This document shows positions 10,568 through 22,990 of a stretch of 64,000 nt of DNA, in pieces (position 1 is the stretch's first letter; each line of letters starts with the position of its first letter). Made by a program: the position numbers and the translations under genes. The notes under the pieces were generated by a model. It had not been told where the DNA came from. It made no database searches and saw only the letters and a program-made list of their open reading frames with translations. The stretch comes from Punica granatum (taxonomy: Eukaryota; Streptophyta; Magnoliopsida; Myrtales; Lythraceae): positions 14,926,001-14,990,000 of the forward strand of contig NC_045131.1 in NCBI RefSeq assembly GCF_007655135.1. Reading direction: 5' to 3'.

Positions 10568-11539
10568 AACCCCTTCCTTATTCACAAAATAATATTAAGT
10601 GCCTGAACCGTTTGTGGTAAATTCTTTGAAGTTGCAAAGTTTTATTACTAAAATCTTATTATGGATAATTAAATCAAAAAATAATAAAAAATCAAAATTT
10701 GAGTGCCAAATTGATTTTTTGTGCATAATTAGTACAAAAATGTGGTTTAACAAATAATTAGGGTGGCAATTAAGAAAATAGAAAAAAAAAACTTCACTAC
10801 TACGTTGCCTCCATAATCTCCTCTATCATTGCCCCACTAACGTTTTTTAAATTTTCGATTATGTGAAGAGAGAATGAATTTCGAAATCAATCCTCGAATT
10901 TGCGCATAGACGTGAAAAGTAGTCTTTCATGCATTGAGAGAGTTACTATCTATCTGTACTATTATTTGAGGGAATTTCTCATATTGCAACACTATCACAT
11001 GTACTCCTTATAATTAAGCTTATTGTAAAAGAAATAATAATAATTTATTTGCACCCTAAAAGTGTGGTCAATTTTATTAAAAAGTTAAAAATAGTCTACC
11101 AAGCTCCTTACAAATAGTCAGCGTGAAATTCATACAATGCTTAATTTTTAAAAGTAAAAAATGAAATCTAATTTCTAAATTTTAGGCAAGGTGTTGACGT
11201 GATATATATTAATGATGCATAATAGCCTGGAAGCAATTTAAATGTGTGTGAGGTTGGTATTATATATATAAAGCTAAAGGTGGGGGCTTTTGGTTATTTT
11301 TTTTTGAATTTATTCTGAAAAAGAATATATTGATTCTCTCCCAATTGATTGAATCGTAAGTGCGATGAATTACTTCACAGACAAAGTCTGCTTCCATAAC
11401 ATTACTTATAATACCTATAAAAGCTGCAAAAATAAAAGTGAGAAAAACTTGTACACAGAACAAATCACACCAATTTCTCTTTATATTTGTGGCAAAATGT
11501 AATAAAAATTTAAATACTAAAAATACGAGAGTATGGTGT
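10568..11539. other. Intergenic, AT-rich, nothing recognised
   Basis: No gene or clear repeat was seen. Confidence 0.5.
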
Positions 11540-11830
11540 ATCTTTTACCAAGGCACTTTCCATTTACATGTGTCGCCAAAATGATAAAAAGAATTAAAAA
11601 GTAAAAGTCATCGCATAATTTTTTTTAAAATGAAATTTAATAACTTGGCATGTGTCCAAAAAAGAGTAAAAATATGAAAGTGCCATGTGTCTTTTACCAA
11701 GGCACTTTCCGTTTACATTTGTGGCCCAAATAGTAAAATAAATAAAAAATGAAAAATCATCACAATTTTTTTTAAAAAGCAAAAACATAATAGTTTGACA
11801 TGTGTCTAAAGCAAACAACAGTTTTAGTTA
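11540..11830. repeat. Degenerate tandem repeat, about 148-bp unit, two copies
   Basis: The phrase CTTTTACCAAGGCACTTTCC occurs at about 11543 and 11691, each followed by TTTACAT(G/T)TGTGGC-like and AAAA-TCATC-CA-AATTTTTTTT segments. The second copy decays toward 11830. A few GATAA repeats (about 11837-11858) follow. Confidence 0.65.
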
Positions 11831-11998
11831 TATAATATAAGATAAGATAAGATAAGATTATTTAAACATTTTCTTATGGTTATAAATCATTTGACATTAC
11901 ATAACGCGGCTATGCACATAAGAGGATCTTTTTTTTTTCTTTTTTTTTCTTTTTTTTCTTTTTGGGTAATACATTAGAGATTTTAAATGTGAATACTA

Positions 11999-12215
11999 TG
12001 TGTTTGGTATTAGAGTAGAGTTGAGTTGAGTTGAGTTTTGATTTTAATTTATTTGTAATGATTATGTTGTTGAATTATGAGAAAAAGTGTGAAAATGTAA
12101 TGAATAGTTGAGAGAATTTAGTTTTAAAAATTGAATTGAATGATTAATTTTTTTTTTAAAAAGTAATAATCGTACTGTTGAATTGAAGATAAGTGGAGTT
12201 AAGTTAAGTTTAATG
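11999..12215. mobile_element. Tourist-like MITE, truncated or decayed
   Basis: Begins TGTGTTTGGTATTAGAGTAG and shares GAGTTGAGTTTTGATTTTAA, the GTTGAATTATGAG phrase and GAATAGTTGAGAGAATTTA with the elements at 33.15-33.78 kb. The right inverted terminus is not recognisable. Confidence 0.55.
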
Positions 12216-12531
12216 CTATATCAAGAATAATACTTTCCTAATGAAAATCTTAAATCTTAAATTCTTCATATCAGTTTTGTTCTAGTCACAGTTCCCAAAG
12301 CTGTTTTCATCATTTATACTATTTCCAACCAATATTATTAAATTTATATTTTCTTCTTTTTCTTTTTAATACAAACATGACCTATAACACTAATGCAATG
12401 AAATAAAAACTCTAATAGCTAAATAAAAGAGGCATGTTAGTCTTATTATAAGCCTTGAATTTGAAACATCTTGGTTATCAGGCAAGTAAACTTCATTTGA
12501 TTGATAAAAATAGATTCATTTGCATGGATTT

Positions 12532-13064
12532 TAGGGGCGTGCGTGGATACTGGGTATATCCAAAACCGGTTAGAATCTACCTGTTAAGATAGAGTTCGGG
12601 TGATTTCAATTGAAAATAAGGAAAGGTCTGGGTAATAATTTAAGGAACTAGTGAAAATAGGTTTCGGGTCTGGTTCTAATGTATAAGGTACCCCTAAATC
12701 CAATACTCAGAGACCTATATATTTTTTTTTGAAAAAAATTATTTTATATTTACATAGTTCTCTATATGCGATGCCAATAACTATAAAATCCTAAGAAGAA
12801 CTTATTTGCTTTGTCTACTACGGAGAGCTATATCATTCTTTTTTTTATTAAATAACTACATGATCTTTTAGTTGCTTATTTACTTTGTCTAAAACATAAT
12901 TCTAAGAATAGCTACATAACCTTTTAGTTTTATGGATGGATGGATATGATTCTACTAATCTATATTTATCGATTTTGTGAATGAAGTTTTTCGATTTAAT
13001 TTATATTGTTTCAAAACAAAAACTAAAGGAAAAAGTAACAGGCACGGGGACCCGTGCACCCCTA
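12532..13064. mobile_element. hAT-type non-autonomous element, 533 bp
   Basis: Short termini TAGGGGCG...CACCCCTA, inverted with respect to each other. They are flanked by ATGGATTT on the left and ATGGGATTT on the right, a slightly decayed 8-bp target duplication. The interior is non-coding and contains GGTACCC/CCGGTT phrases. The element at 53384-53950 has matching termini and similar length, so the two are likely one family. Confidence 0.65.
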
Positions 13065-13073
13065 ATGGGATTT

Positions 13074-13751
13074 AACTACACGTGCGGCTTACTTAAGTTT
13101 CTCATTGTTCATTGTCGTTTCATAATTCTCTCCCATCCCAACTGCCAACCTTTTCCCCGCTGAGCCATAAGAGGAAGAACAAATCGAGCCAATGTAGTAG
13201 GAAAAAAAATTATTTAATGTGACTTAAAAGGTTTTCAGGTGAAATAATTAGATTTTGTTATAGTGGTGAAACGGTAAGGGATGTTTTTCAATCTAAAGGT
13301 AGGAAGAAAATAGCATCACAATCTGGTGGAGGATCCAGCTCTTAATTTTTAGTTCAATGTAAGATTGAGTTAACATTTTTAAGATATTTGTATTCAAGGA
13401 CTCTCAGACTTCTAAAGTGGCTCCAACAAATATTTAGAAAAATTAGTCTCGAATTTATTATTCATAATCGTTATCTCTAACCTAAGCCATTTTTCATGGA
13501 GTATCTCACCATATAATCCAGTTCAAGGAGTATTACTTTAGTTTATCATAAGGAGAAGATGATGTCTAGAAACACAACTCAGTTAAAGACCGAAAGATTG
13601 GAAGAGAGAGAGTGAAAATTTTCAAATCTTTCTACCAACTATTAAGAAAAGTTAAACACGCAAACAATGAAGGCCATGATTAGCAAGCTGAGATTGGACT
13701 TGTTAAACTTGCACCAATTTACTTATTGTCTGTTAAATCAAATGTATATCA
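13074..13751. other. Intergenic, nothing recognised
   Basis: No gene or structured element was recognised. Confidence 0.5.
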
Positions 13752-14748
13752 ATCTATATCTGTATAATATCTAAACTTGACTACACCAGAAAAATTAGGG
13801 GTAGAACAGTAAATATCTTTATAATTTAGTATAGTTCATAGAATTTCAATAATGATAATAATAATAAGTAAAGAACATCCTAATAAATACGGATAGCACA
13901 GTAAATGTCTTTATAATTTAATATGTTGTAAAGAAATTAAATAATAATAATAATAATTGTTATAATTCTAATTAAAGAATGTATATCCAAAGAAATATTT
14001 TGTTAGTAAGTAACTATACACTACAATCTAATAAATAGGGTTAGAATAAGTAAATATCTTTATAAATTAGTATGTTATATTGAAATTAAATAATACTAGT
14101 AATAATTATTTTTATCATTGTAAATAAAGAAAATATGTCCATAGAAATACTAAGGAAGGATCCCAATCACTTATTGTTATTTTATTAGAAAATAAATATA
14201 CATAATTTTGAAGAAATTAAGAATTATTTAAAAAATTATGTTAAACTTTACTTTATTAATGTTAACAATCATTGTTGTTAGCCTTACAAAGTAAAATAAA
14301 TTAAGTAAATCTCTCAAACTAAATGATTATTCATTTTATCTTAAATTATTCATATTCAGAAAAATTAATATATGAAATATGAGAGAGAATAAGATATTGA
14401 TGAATACTTAACCTTTAAATTTTTATAGATTTTATAATTGTCATTATTTCATTAATTAAATCTAGATTTTGAATTTTCAATATTCTAATTTTCTTGCAGA
14501 TTAAATTGATAATTGGCATTATATGTCTATGATATACTTTACATGATTTACTTGCTTATGAACTCTTGGATTATATTATCTAGTGTAAGTTTGAAAATTT
14601 ATCATATTAAAGTTTATTAGAGTATAAAAATATTTTTCTTTATATTTATATAAACTACAAATTGATATAAATTATTATCTTAATATTTAACTTCTCATAA
14701 TAAAACTTCCTTTACAAACTCCGTGCAATATATGGGGTCAATAACTAG
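13752..14748 (+). mobile_element. Possible non-autonomous Helitron
   Basis: Starts TCTATATCTGTATAATATC, the style of plant Helitron 5' ends, and finishes with a decayed stem (CCGTGC...GGGG at 14721-14736) followed a few bases later by CTAG at 14745-14748. The interior is very AT-rich and includes two to three degenerate copies of a unit containing GTAAATATCTTTATAATTTAGTAT. Immediately after the end, GAACTTGACTACATAG...AGGGGTAGAATAG repeats the element's opening, as if a second copy began and was cut off at about 14794. No coding capacity. Confidence 0.35.
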
Positions 14749-14794
14749 ATATATATGAACTTGACTACATAGTAATAAATAGGGGTAGAATAGT

Positions 14795-16380
14795 GTTTCG
14801 ATAAATCTAGCAATGATAGAATGCAAGTATACATATCGCACAAGTAATATAGAATGAGTATGAGTATCTTTCCCACAAGAATTGATCTAAGCTACCACTA
14901 TTACCGGTATTATAACAGTCGGCTTCTATTCAGACAATTAAGTTTTTAAGAAATTAAATAAACTAAAAATTAATAAAAATGATAATTCAATGGTGATAAT
15001 ATACCTAGAGCATACAACTTCCCCTAGGGCTAAACCTAATTCAATAACTTACTTCACTTGCTATCAACTGATTGATTTTCTTGTTAACCTAGGATTTTCT
15101 ATCTTCTTGCACATCTTCTGATAGCTACGAGAACGTATCCCCATGATCGAATTGATTACGCTATTCCTTGGCAACCAACTAGTGGGAACCCATTATGATC
15201 GACCCTAATTGGCTACCCAAGGTAACTAGATTATTCGTCATCTTTTTACTAATTAATATCATTTTTCAACTTGAATTAAACTTAGTTATTCTATCTCGAG
15301 CCTAAACTTAGAATCCGTCTTCCAAGTTCATCTAAATTGCTAGATCAATCTAATTGGAGGCCAATCGATCAAGTAGCATTAAGAATGGAAAAGAATAAAC
15401 GTGATCAATCAATTAATAAGCAAAGAAGCAAGATCACGAATTAAGAGTAAACCCTAGGTTCTATTGAAGTCTTAGGAAATGAAAATTTTCTTTTGCTAAA
15501 TAGGAAATAGAATTAATTCATAGCAATGGAGTTCAACAACCAATAAATTAAAGAAAGCATAATCAAACGATAGAAGAGTAAAGAAGAATCAATAGAAACT
15601 CGACCAATCTCGAGCTTGAGTCGTCTTCATCTTCTCCTTCGTCTCCCTTCGCTCTCCCACGTTCTCTATTTTTACCCAAAAAGCCCTTAAATATCCCCAA
15701 AAGAATCCTCAAAAATTCTCTACCAAATCTATAATTCTAACTTCCTATAATTCCAAAGCAAATTTCCTAAAATAAACCAAAAGAAATCCTAGAAATCATA
15801 TTTTTTTTCAAGACCTGGCTCTCAAGAATTCCCCATACAAAATATGTCCCCAATTTGATGTCTTCAAACCCGAGATTACCCAATATAACTTCATATGCAC
15901 CGAAATCTTCGGTTTGACACGAACAAGGTAATGTACTACAGCACTCTTCAACGGGTGCTGCCGCACACTTTTTATTGATTTAAGTACATAGCGTGCTGCC
16001 GCACTAAATTCCTTCCGCTGCAACACAAAATGATGAAAGCGTCTTCATTCTTCTTCAAGCAATTCTGAGCCTCCATCACGATCCACGGGCTCCTTTATGC
16101 TTCTAACTTGTCCCTAGAACATAACATATGACATCAATAGCCATCATTCAAAGAAATATCTCAAAAACCAAATAAAAACACCTAAACACTAATAAACCTA
16201 TAAAACCGAATTCAAATTAAAACTAAACTAAAACTAATAATAAACTAAACTAACTTAGATTTCTAGCAACCAATTCTTACCCAAAATGTGTTCCTTTAAC
16301 TCGGTTTCACCGAATTGTACTCCCCAAACCTAACATTTTGCTAGTCGTCAAGCAAAACAAAAGTAAACAAACGGTAAAAA
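14795..16380 (-). repeat. Putative LTR of a gypsy-type element (fragment or solo)
   Basis: Opens with a tract containing AAGTATACATATCGCACAAG and CTTTCCCACAAGAATTGATC, and closes with CCCCAAACCTAACATTTTGC plus GTCGTCAAGC. These phrases are of the kind found in LTRs of common plant gypsy retrotransposons, to my recollection. Small open frames inside (15808-16026 minus) are not recognisable proteins. The left edge interrupts what looks like a second Helitron copy. No matching LTR or target duplication was found. Confidence 0.35.
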
Positions 16381-16436
16381 GACAAAAATGATCATATGAG
16401 TTTAACCTTCAGTCAATTTTAGTCCTATAAGTATAA

Positions 16437-16721
16437 GAGTAGACTATCACTATCACCCTCTACTGATTACATTGCCATCATTTTTGCCACTGACATATTT
16501 TTGACACCAATTAGCCATAAACGTTTCCATTCTGTCTAGCATTTTATACCCTTCTGTTAACCTCAATGACGAAAAAGTGACATGGCATCGTCACGGGGTT
16601 AACGGAGAGGTATAAATGTTAGATGAAATTGAAACGTTTAGGGCTAATTGGTGGCAAAAATATATCAGTGGTAAAAGTGGTGGCAATTTAATAAGTGAAT
16701 GGTGACATTGGTAGTCTACTC
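16437..16721. mobile_element. Fold-back MITE, 285 bp, copy 1
   Basis: The left half (GAGTAGACTATCACTATCACC...) is the inverted complement of the right half (...GGTGACATTGGTAGTCTACTC), so the element is essentially one imperfect hairpin. Shared phrases include AGCC(A/C)TAAACGTTTCCAT and its complement. A 284-bp relative lies at 17814-18097. No clear target duplication. Confidence 0.8.
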
Positions 16722-17813
16722 GTTTATATAGTGCTTGAACTGTACTTTTTTTAAGCAATATCGGAAAAAAGTGTGAATTATTTATCTATATCTATCTATA
16801 TTATTATAAAAGGAGAATAAAAGTAATTGGTATTTTTTTTTAGAAAAAACCATAATAAATAAAAATAAAAAGTAACAACGAGTTGGATAATATTATGAGA
16901 AAATAATTTTAATATTTCAGGTAATTTATTTATCCACAAAACTCTCCTTTAGTCCATGTCTTTTGTTTTCTTAAGCAATGTCTCAATTTCGAATCTTGTC
17001 ATTGAACATCCAAAATGGGATAATTTTATCCTTTAGTAAGTTGACATAGCTCAACCATAGATTACTCGGGATCTATTGGGCACTCGGTCACCAAGTATGC
17101 AGACCAAAACAATTACATTTATTAATTAGCTAGAATCATGTATATTAAGAAATTATATTTTCTTACTTTTATTAAGATATAATTTTATAAGAAAATCATC
17201 AATAATAAAACCCGTATTTGATTTGCATCGTCGATTAGAATTAGAAAATTTGTATATAGGTTAAAATAAGAGAAGTTTTTTAAGGATATGATTTAAGAAA
17301 AATGATAGTTTGAAATATAATATACAAGAAAAATTCTTTTGGTAAACTTTTAAAAGTTGAGCTAAAAGATTTTTAACAAAAAAAAGATACATGTGATAAC
17401 ACATATCTACCACTCCTAATCTCAAAAGGGTTAAAAAATAATACCGCCGTAGATTTATGACACATACTCGAGCCTTTGTTGATGATATGTTTGATAGTTA
17501 CCCTCTAACCATCAACCAACACTGTCTTATACACATTCCTGGAAGCGCCCTCCCTATATGATTCTCTGGCTTTATGGAATTAAGAATATCATCCATTTCA
17601 AACTTGAGCGATCGAAATGTCCTGATGTCCCAACTATCTTTGTAACCGTATGTTTTTGAATTATAATCCTACTCCACTCTACTCCATTCCGTTCTTCCCT
17701 CAATTCAACAACAAATTCATCAATCTTTTTTTTTTTTCTTACATTTAATAATAAATTCTCATTCATATTTTTTCTTACAAATATTATAATCAATTTTTTA
17801 ATAATAAATTTTT
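16722..17813. other. Intergenic, nothing recognised
   Basis: AT-rich spacer between the two fold-back MITEs. It contains a TATC-rich stretch near 16785-16805. No gene seen. Confidence 0.5.
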
Positions 17814-18097
17814 GAATAGATTATCACTGTCATCATCCACTTATTAAATTGCCACCACTTTTGCCACTAACATATTTTTACCACCAATTAGCCCTAAACA
17901 TTTCCATTCCACCTAACATTTATACTCCTCCGTTAACTCCGTGACGATGCCATGTCACTTTTCCATCGCGGAGATTAACAGAGAGGTATAAATGATAGAC
18001 GAAATTGAAACGTTTAGGGCTAATTGGAGACAAAAATATGTCAGTGACAAAAGTGGTGGCAATGTAACAAGTGGAGGGTGACAACGATAGTCTACTC
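17814..18097. mobile_element. Fold-back MITE, 284 bp, copy 2
   Basis: Same family and nearly the same length as 16437-16721: starts GAATAGATTATCACTGTCATC and ends ACGATAGTCTACTC, with both halves complementary. It contains AATTGAAACGTTTAGGGCTA, shared with copy 1. The two copies are in the same orientation, about 1.4 kb apart. Confidence 0.8.
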
Positions 18098-18130
18098 AAC
18101 GTATAAAAAATGCCGAATCAATCATATTAG

Positions 18131-18230
18131 TTTGATCCATGAGACACTTTTGGTCCTTTTTGTAACCGGTCATAACGAAGTGGCATATTGATCGATTACT
18201 AAACAGACAAAAAGTGTCTCATGGATCAAA
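18131..18230. repeat. 100-bp palindromic element
   Basis: TTTGATCCATGAGACACTTT on the left is matched by AAAGTGTCTCATGGATCAAA on the right, a perfect 20-bp inverted repeat with further partial pairing inside. Likely a very small MITE or the remains of one. Confidence 0.8.
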
Positions 18231-18761
18231 TGTATAGAACTAATTTGCCACTTTTGAAACTTATAAGACCAAAATTAACTAAATATCAAACTTATAGGAC
18301 TATTTTTGTCTTTTTCTCGTAAACAAACTATCTCTCCCAAGACATTTAAGAGTTGCACATACTAAGAGTAAAACATAAACCAAGTTTTTCAAGAATGTAT
18401 AACTTTCATAGATAGATTTCCTACCAATTGAACTGCCATAACATGACAATCTCATTGAGAAATCTGACAAACCAATATAGCAGATCCTCACAAGATAAGT
18501 GTTTACACTAAACTCTCAAGTGTTTAGGCTCATGTGTATGCACTCAAATCCAATTGTATGGATATGTACTACTATAGACTTGCTTTTCCATCCCATTTCT
18601 ACTACTCATATTATATGCAAGTATGAATAAAAAAGACCTTGATTTAGTTGTAATGTGATTAGGTATCTCAACCAACTATATGACTGGAATATAAGGGAAA
18701 AGAAAGTGGCTAAATCCATATAAACTAAATTCCAAGATATAAAAGCCCTCTTCTCTTCAAT

Positions 18762-18993
18762 TCAATAATATAATTATTACTTTTCTTTTTTTCTTCAATT
18801 TTTTTTAACCATTCAATTCAATTTTTAATATTAAATTCTCTAAAATATTCTTTACTTTTTTCACAATTCAACAACACAATCATTACTTTCTCTCAATTAT
18901 TCATTACTTTTTCACAATTTTTCTTATAATTCAATAACACAATTATTATAAACCAATTAAAACCAAAACTCAACTCTAAAACCAAACACAACC
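18762..18993. mobile_element. Tourist-like MITE (reverse orientation)
   Basis: Reads as the reverse complement of the 33.15-kb family: it ends AACTCAACTCTAAAACCAAACACAACC and contains AATTCAATTTTTAATA and TTCAACAACACAATCATTAC phrases. The left terminus is indistinct. Confidence 0.6.
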
Positions 18994-19173
18994 TTAATCT
19001 CTTTACTCTTTCTTTTCAAATAATTAATTTCAAACACTCATCACTCCCCAAATATATTATCATTTACTATATCTAGCCATGAATCTCGAGTGCCCCTTTT
19101 TCTATTTAGCTTCTCTTGACTTATCTTCCTCTCTTTAGTTTTTCATTTTTCATTTTTTTATTGCTTTTCCTTT

Positions 19174-19204
<31 letters not shown>

Positions 19205-20229
19205 ACATATTGGAAGAAGAGAAGTACAAATTTCACAAAATACTCAATCAATAATTTGCACTCTTGTATAATTCCTATTCAATCCCACCTCGCAATTGAT
19301 ACACTTACCCAACAAATTAATGATCAAATTGGCTTACTACGGATATAATGAATTAGGTAGGCTTTTTGGCCAAGCACAATCTAATTACCTTTGTCTTCTT
19401 CATGAATGCATATGAATGTAATCCCAATGAATATACGAAACAAGTTCTAGAGTGACATAGACATAGAATGACCCTCACAAAAGAAAATTTTGATTGATAA
19501 AAGATGTATCAATTCTTATCGGTAGAAGGCTAAAAATCCCACCAAGGGTCTTTTGATATACTATAATGACATGCTTTGATCTACAAATTAAAAATGAAGT
19601 TAATGGACAACATAAGTGGTAGGAAAGCTTAATTAATCAATTTATATTCTCTTCGACTTAACCAACTCATATTCATGATATATATAACCAAAAGAATATC
19701 AAGAAAGCACTAAAACACAAATGCACTCGAACTAATGAATCCATCAACCTAAAACCAACTATAAAAGAATGGTTAAGCATAACGTAATGCAACACCCCAA
19801 ACCCGAATTTAATATTGTCCTCAATGTTAAGACCAATAGATAAATATTATCTACGAGCTATACAAAAACCAAAAAGAGTCCATCTTCACAATTGCCCATG
19901 CTACTAAACACAACTATTGTAAGTCTGATCTCCTAAAATAAACACTAATGCCCTCCCTATGTCGCCTTCTTCTATGTGTGGGATAATTAAGGCCAAGATA
20001 GTTGAATTTCACTAGGATTCCTTCCTCTCTTCTTTGTTGTGTTCCTCCCCTACTAAAACAAGAACATATTTTCATAAGCACAAGCCCTAAATGATTGCAT
20101 CTACTAATTAAAGTTATAAATGTGCTAATATGATACCTTTGGAACATTAGAGGATGATGGATCAGTAGCTGAGGGTGTAGCATTCTAAGTAGTAGTATTA
20201 CCTTTCCTTCCTTTCTTCTTCCTCTGCAC
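18994..20229. other. Intergenic, possible old LTR remnants
   Basis: Includes an AT dinucleotide run near 19173-19206 and, near 19790-19830, the phrase ACACCCCAAACCCGAATTTAAT...GTCCTCAATG, which resembles an LTR end. No gene is recognised. The open frame at 19914-20231 minus looks like a frame-shifted extension next to the transposase relic and is not interpretable. Confidence 0.35.
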
Positions 20230-22990
20230 ATAAAAACAATCTATGTTAATTATATTGTAAAGTATATTTCAAAGTGAATACATGTACTTACCATTAGGGC
20301 ATTTGAGGATGAAGGGTTAGTAACTTTTTTCCCCTTGTCTTTGTTAATTGTGCCCCTGCACAACCTCTTGTTATGGCCTGTCTGACCATACTTAGAGCAT
20401 ATGATGGCTTTGTACTTCATTCTTGCATTGTAATGATATTGTGCCATACCATTGGCCTTGTTCCTTTTCTTCTTAGGACAAACATCAACCCTATTGTATT
20501 GAGGAGGTTCAACAGGATCCATGTCTATCTTCTCCCAGTCCTTCATTCCTCTGAGTGGCTGAATATGTGCCTTAGAGATCTTTGACCGTATTTCTGTAGA
20601 ATTGTATGCATTCACAAACTTCTAAGGATCCAAATTGTTAACTCCCCGTAGATGTCATTGCATGTTCACATAAGATTCTACATAGATTCCATTTCTTACA
20701 AGAACAAGTATGTTCTTTCAAATCCACATCATATTTCTCATTGGTCCTATGAATGTGTTGCACCTAAAACCATGTGATATCCCTATTCCCAGCCCACATA
20801 GAAGGCTATGGCTGGTCCCTCTTAGCTTCCTCAAGCTTGCTTTGAGTTATTAGTGTAATTGGACTCTTGTACTTTGCAATTTCCTCTATAGTGGCATTCA
20901 TCTTCTTCATTATATACATCCTTATATCTTCTAACATTGTAATGACCAGTTTATCTCTATTCACAATAGCACTATTAAATTGCTCAGATACGTTGTTCAA
21001 CAGGCCACTACTATATGCTCTAAAGCTCGCCCTTGTCCATGAATCAATTGGCAGGTCTTTTAAGTACTTCCATATAATGCACACTTAAGTCTTTTAGGTA
21101 CTTTCATATAATGCTCACTTATAGCCTTGGCCTCTTCCATATTTAGCTCAAACTGAGGCATAGTCATTGATTTGGCACATATCCATACCTTCTCTCTAAA
21201 TTCTTGATTGTCCCAGTTCTTTTACACATTTGCCTCTAGATATCTCATGCAAAACCTATGGAAGTATCTTGGAGCTAACTGAGCAAGTACAGGCATAAGG
21301 CCCTACAATGAAACTAGTAATAAGATTGTCATCATCATATTTGATATAAACCAGTATTAAGATAGATACAAAAGTAAATGTGTTGACTATATACAAGTAA
21401 ATACCTTCTCATATTTGATATAAACTCCCATCCATGTCTCATTGGATCTCTTATGTCTAAAAATAACCTTGTTAAGAACTACGACCAATTCTCATTTGTC
21501 TCTTGCTTCACAATAGCATGAGCTATAACATAGAAAGCATGATTTCCATCATGTGCAACTGCTGCTAACAATTGCCCTCCATAATATCCCTTCAAATGAT
21601 ATCCATCCAAACCTATCAAAGGTTTGCAGCCAGCAAGGAATCCTCTCTTGGTAGCATCCCAACAACTATAACTTTCCCAACAACTATAACTTTTCCCAAA
21701 TCTTGGAGAATTTGACTGCTATGCTCTCTCAACCCCAAGCCCACATGTTAATATTGGATTGCTTTTTCTGATCTCAGCACAATAATGATAGACCTTGGCA
21801 TATTGCTCTATTTCAGATCCATCCAAAATATCCTTGGCTATGTCTAATGCTCTGTATATCTTCGTCTCACACACATGAACCTGAAAATTATCTGCCATGA
21901 ACTTGTAGGCATCTCTACCAGTCATGATGGGTGTCAATCTCAGCCTATCCATTAGCTTGCGAGCAACCCATTTCTATCTGTTGCATTGTACTTCAACTTT
22001 TTGGAACATATGTGGCTGACGACAAATATCTTTATCTAATAAGTATCCATTGGTTCAAACCAACTTAATAAACAAACCACGAGCACCCTTTGTCTTTACA
22101 TCTGTACTTCGCCTCCCCTTATGACTTTTCAGCAGTTTCAGAGGTCTCCCAAGTGCAATGCGGCAATCCTTCACAACAAGCTTGAACAAGTCCAATGTTG
22201 GGAAAAACATTTTCAACTGTCATTGCACTTGACCAAAAGGTGCATCTTTGTTAAACTTAGGAGGGTTGCTCTCATCATCTTCATTGTCAGACCCGGCTTA
22301 TGGCAGGTCTTCAGAGTGTTATTCATAATCAGCAAAGTTCAATTCATCATCCCGCACCTCTTGCCTTGCAAGAAACTCAAAGCTTTCATCTTCATGAATC
22401 AACCCATTCATTGGTAGGTCACATGTCCTCCACTTTGCTTTTCTTCTATGAGAAGAACCTCATCATTTATAGCAGCATCTTCATCCTCAGCTCCACAGTT
22501 ACCTTCATCTTCATCTGCAAGTCCTCTCTCACCTTCACTGTCACTCTCTTCGGAAAAGCTCAAAGTCCAAAAGAAGTTCTTCACTTGGTGCCTCAGTAGG
22601 TGCCATTCTACTCACAACTCTAACCTCATAATTTTTAGTAGCCAGTCTCTTCTGCTCGAAAGTTTGCTCATAATAAAATGCTAGTGACTTCAAATTTGCA
22701 GCAGCATCATATAACTCATGAATGTCCTTGTCAGTTTCAAGAGCTTTTAGACTATCTTTTAACCCAGGTTTCAACCAATGAACTCTCTTATAATCATGCT
22801 TGATATACCTGTACTCTTCAAAATACGCTTTAAGCACTGTAATGGAGAGTTTGTCTATGTCTACATTTTCTCATACATCTATTTGTTCCCTAATGTGCTC
22901 CACATGGGGCTTGCAGACAAACTTCTCCCTATGGTTTAAAACTAGTATTAATAGAACATCACTCATGCTACCAAATGCTGAACAAAAAAA
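20230..22990 (-). pseudogene. Decayed MULE (MuDR-type) transposase
   Basis: A minus-strand coding relic broken by many stops and shifts. Going leftwards: an N-terminal segment (YFEEYRYIKHDY, LKALETDKDIHELY; 22541-22990); an acidic linker; a segment with the MuDR-domain style TCxxGC-like remains (around 22100); TGRDAYKFMADNFQV (21719-21952); the catalytic-core phrase GLDGYHLKGYYGGQLLAAV (about 21555-21612), carrying the first Asp of the DDE triad; an EQFNSAIVNRD...ML segment (20806-21084); and a C-terminal zinc knuckle (CSKYGQTGHNKRLC, about 20350-20400) in which the second Cys is Tyr. Intact proteins of this family cut and paste Mutator-like elements in the nucleus. The terminal repeats of its own element were not found. 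It cannot encode an active enzyme. Confidence 0.8.

Noticed and set aside
13790..14100. CRISPR-like or satellite array
   Set aside because: Repeats are degenerate, AT-rich and of unequal spacing; better explained as internal repeats of a Helitron-like element in a plant genome.
18131..18230. MicroRNA precursor
   Set aside because: The 20-bp palindrome is perfect and terminal, as in a MITE; no evidence of a conserved mature miRNA.
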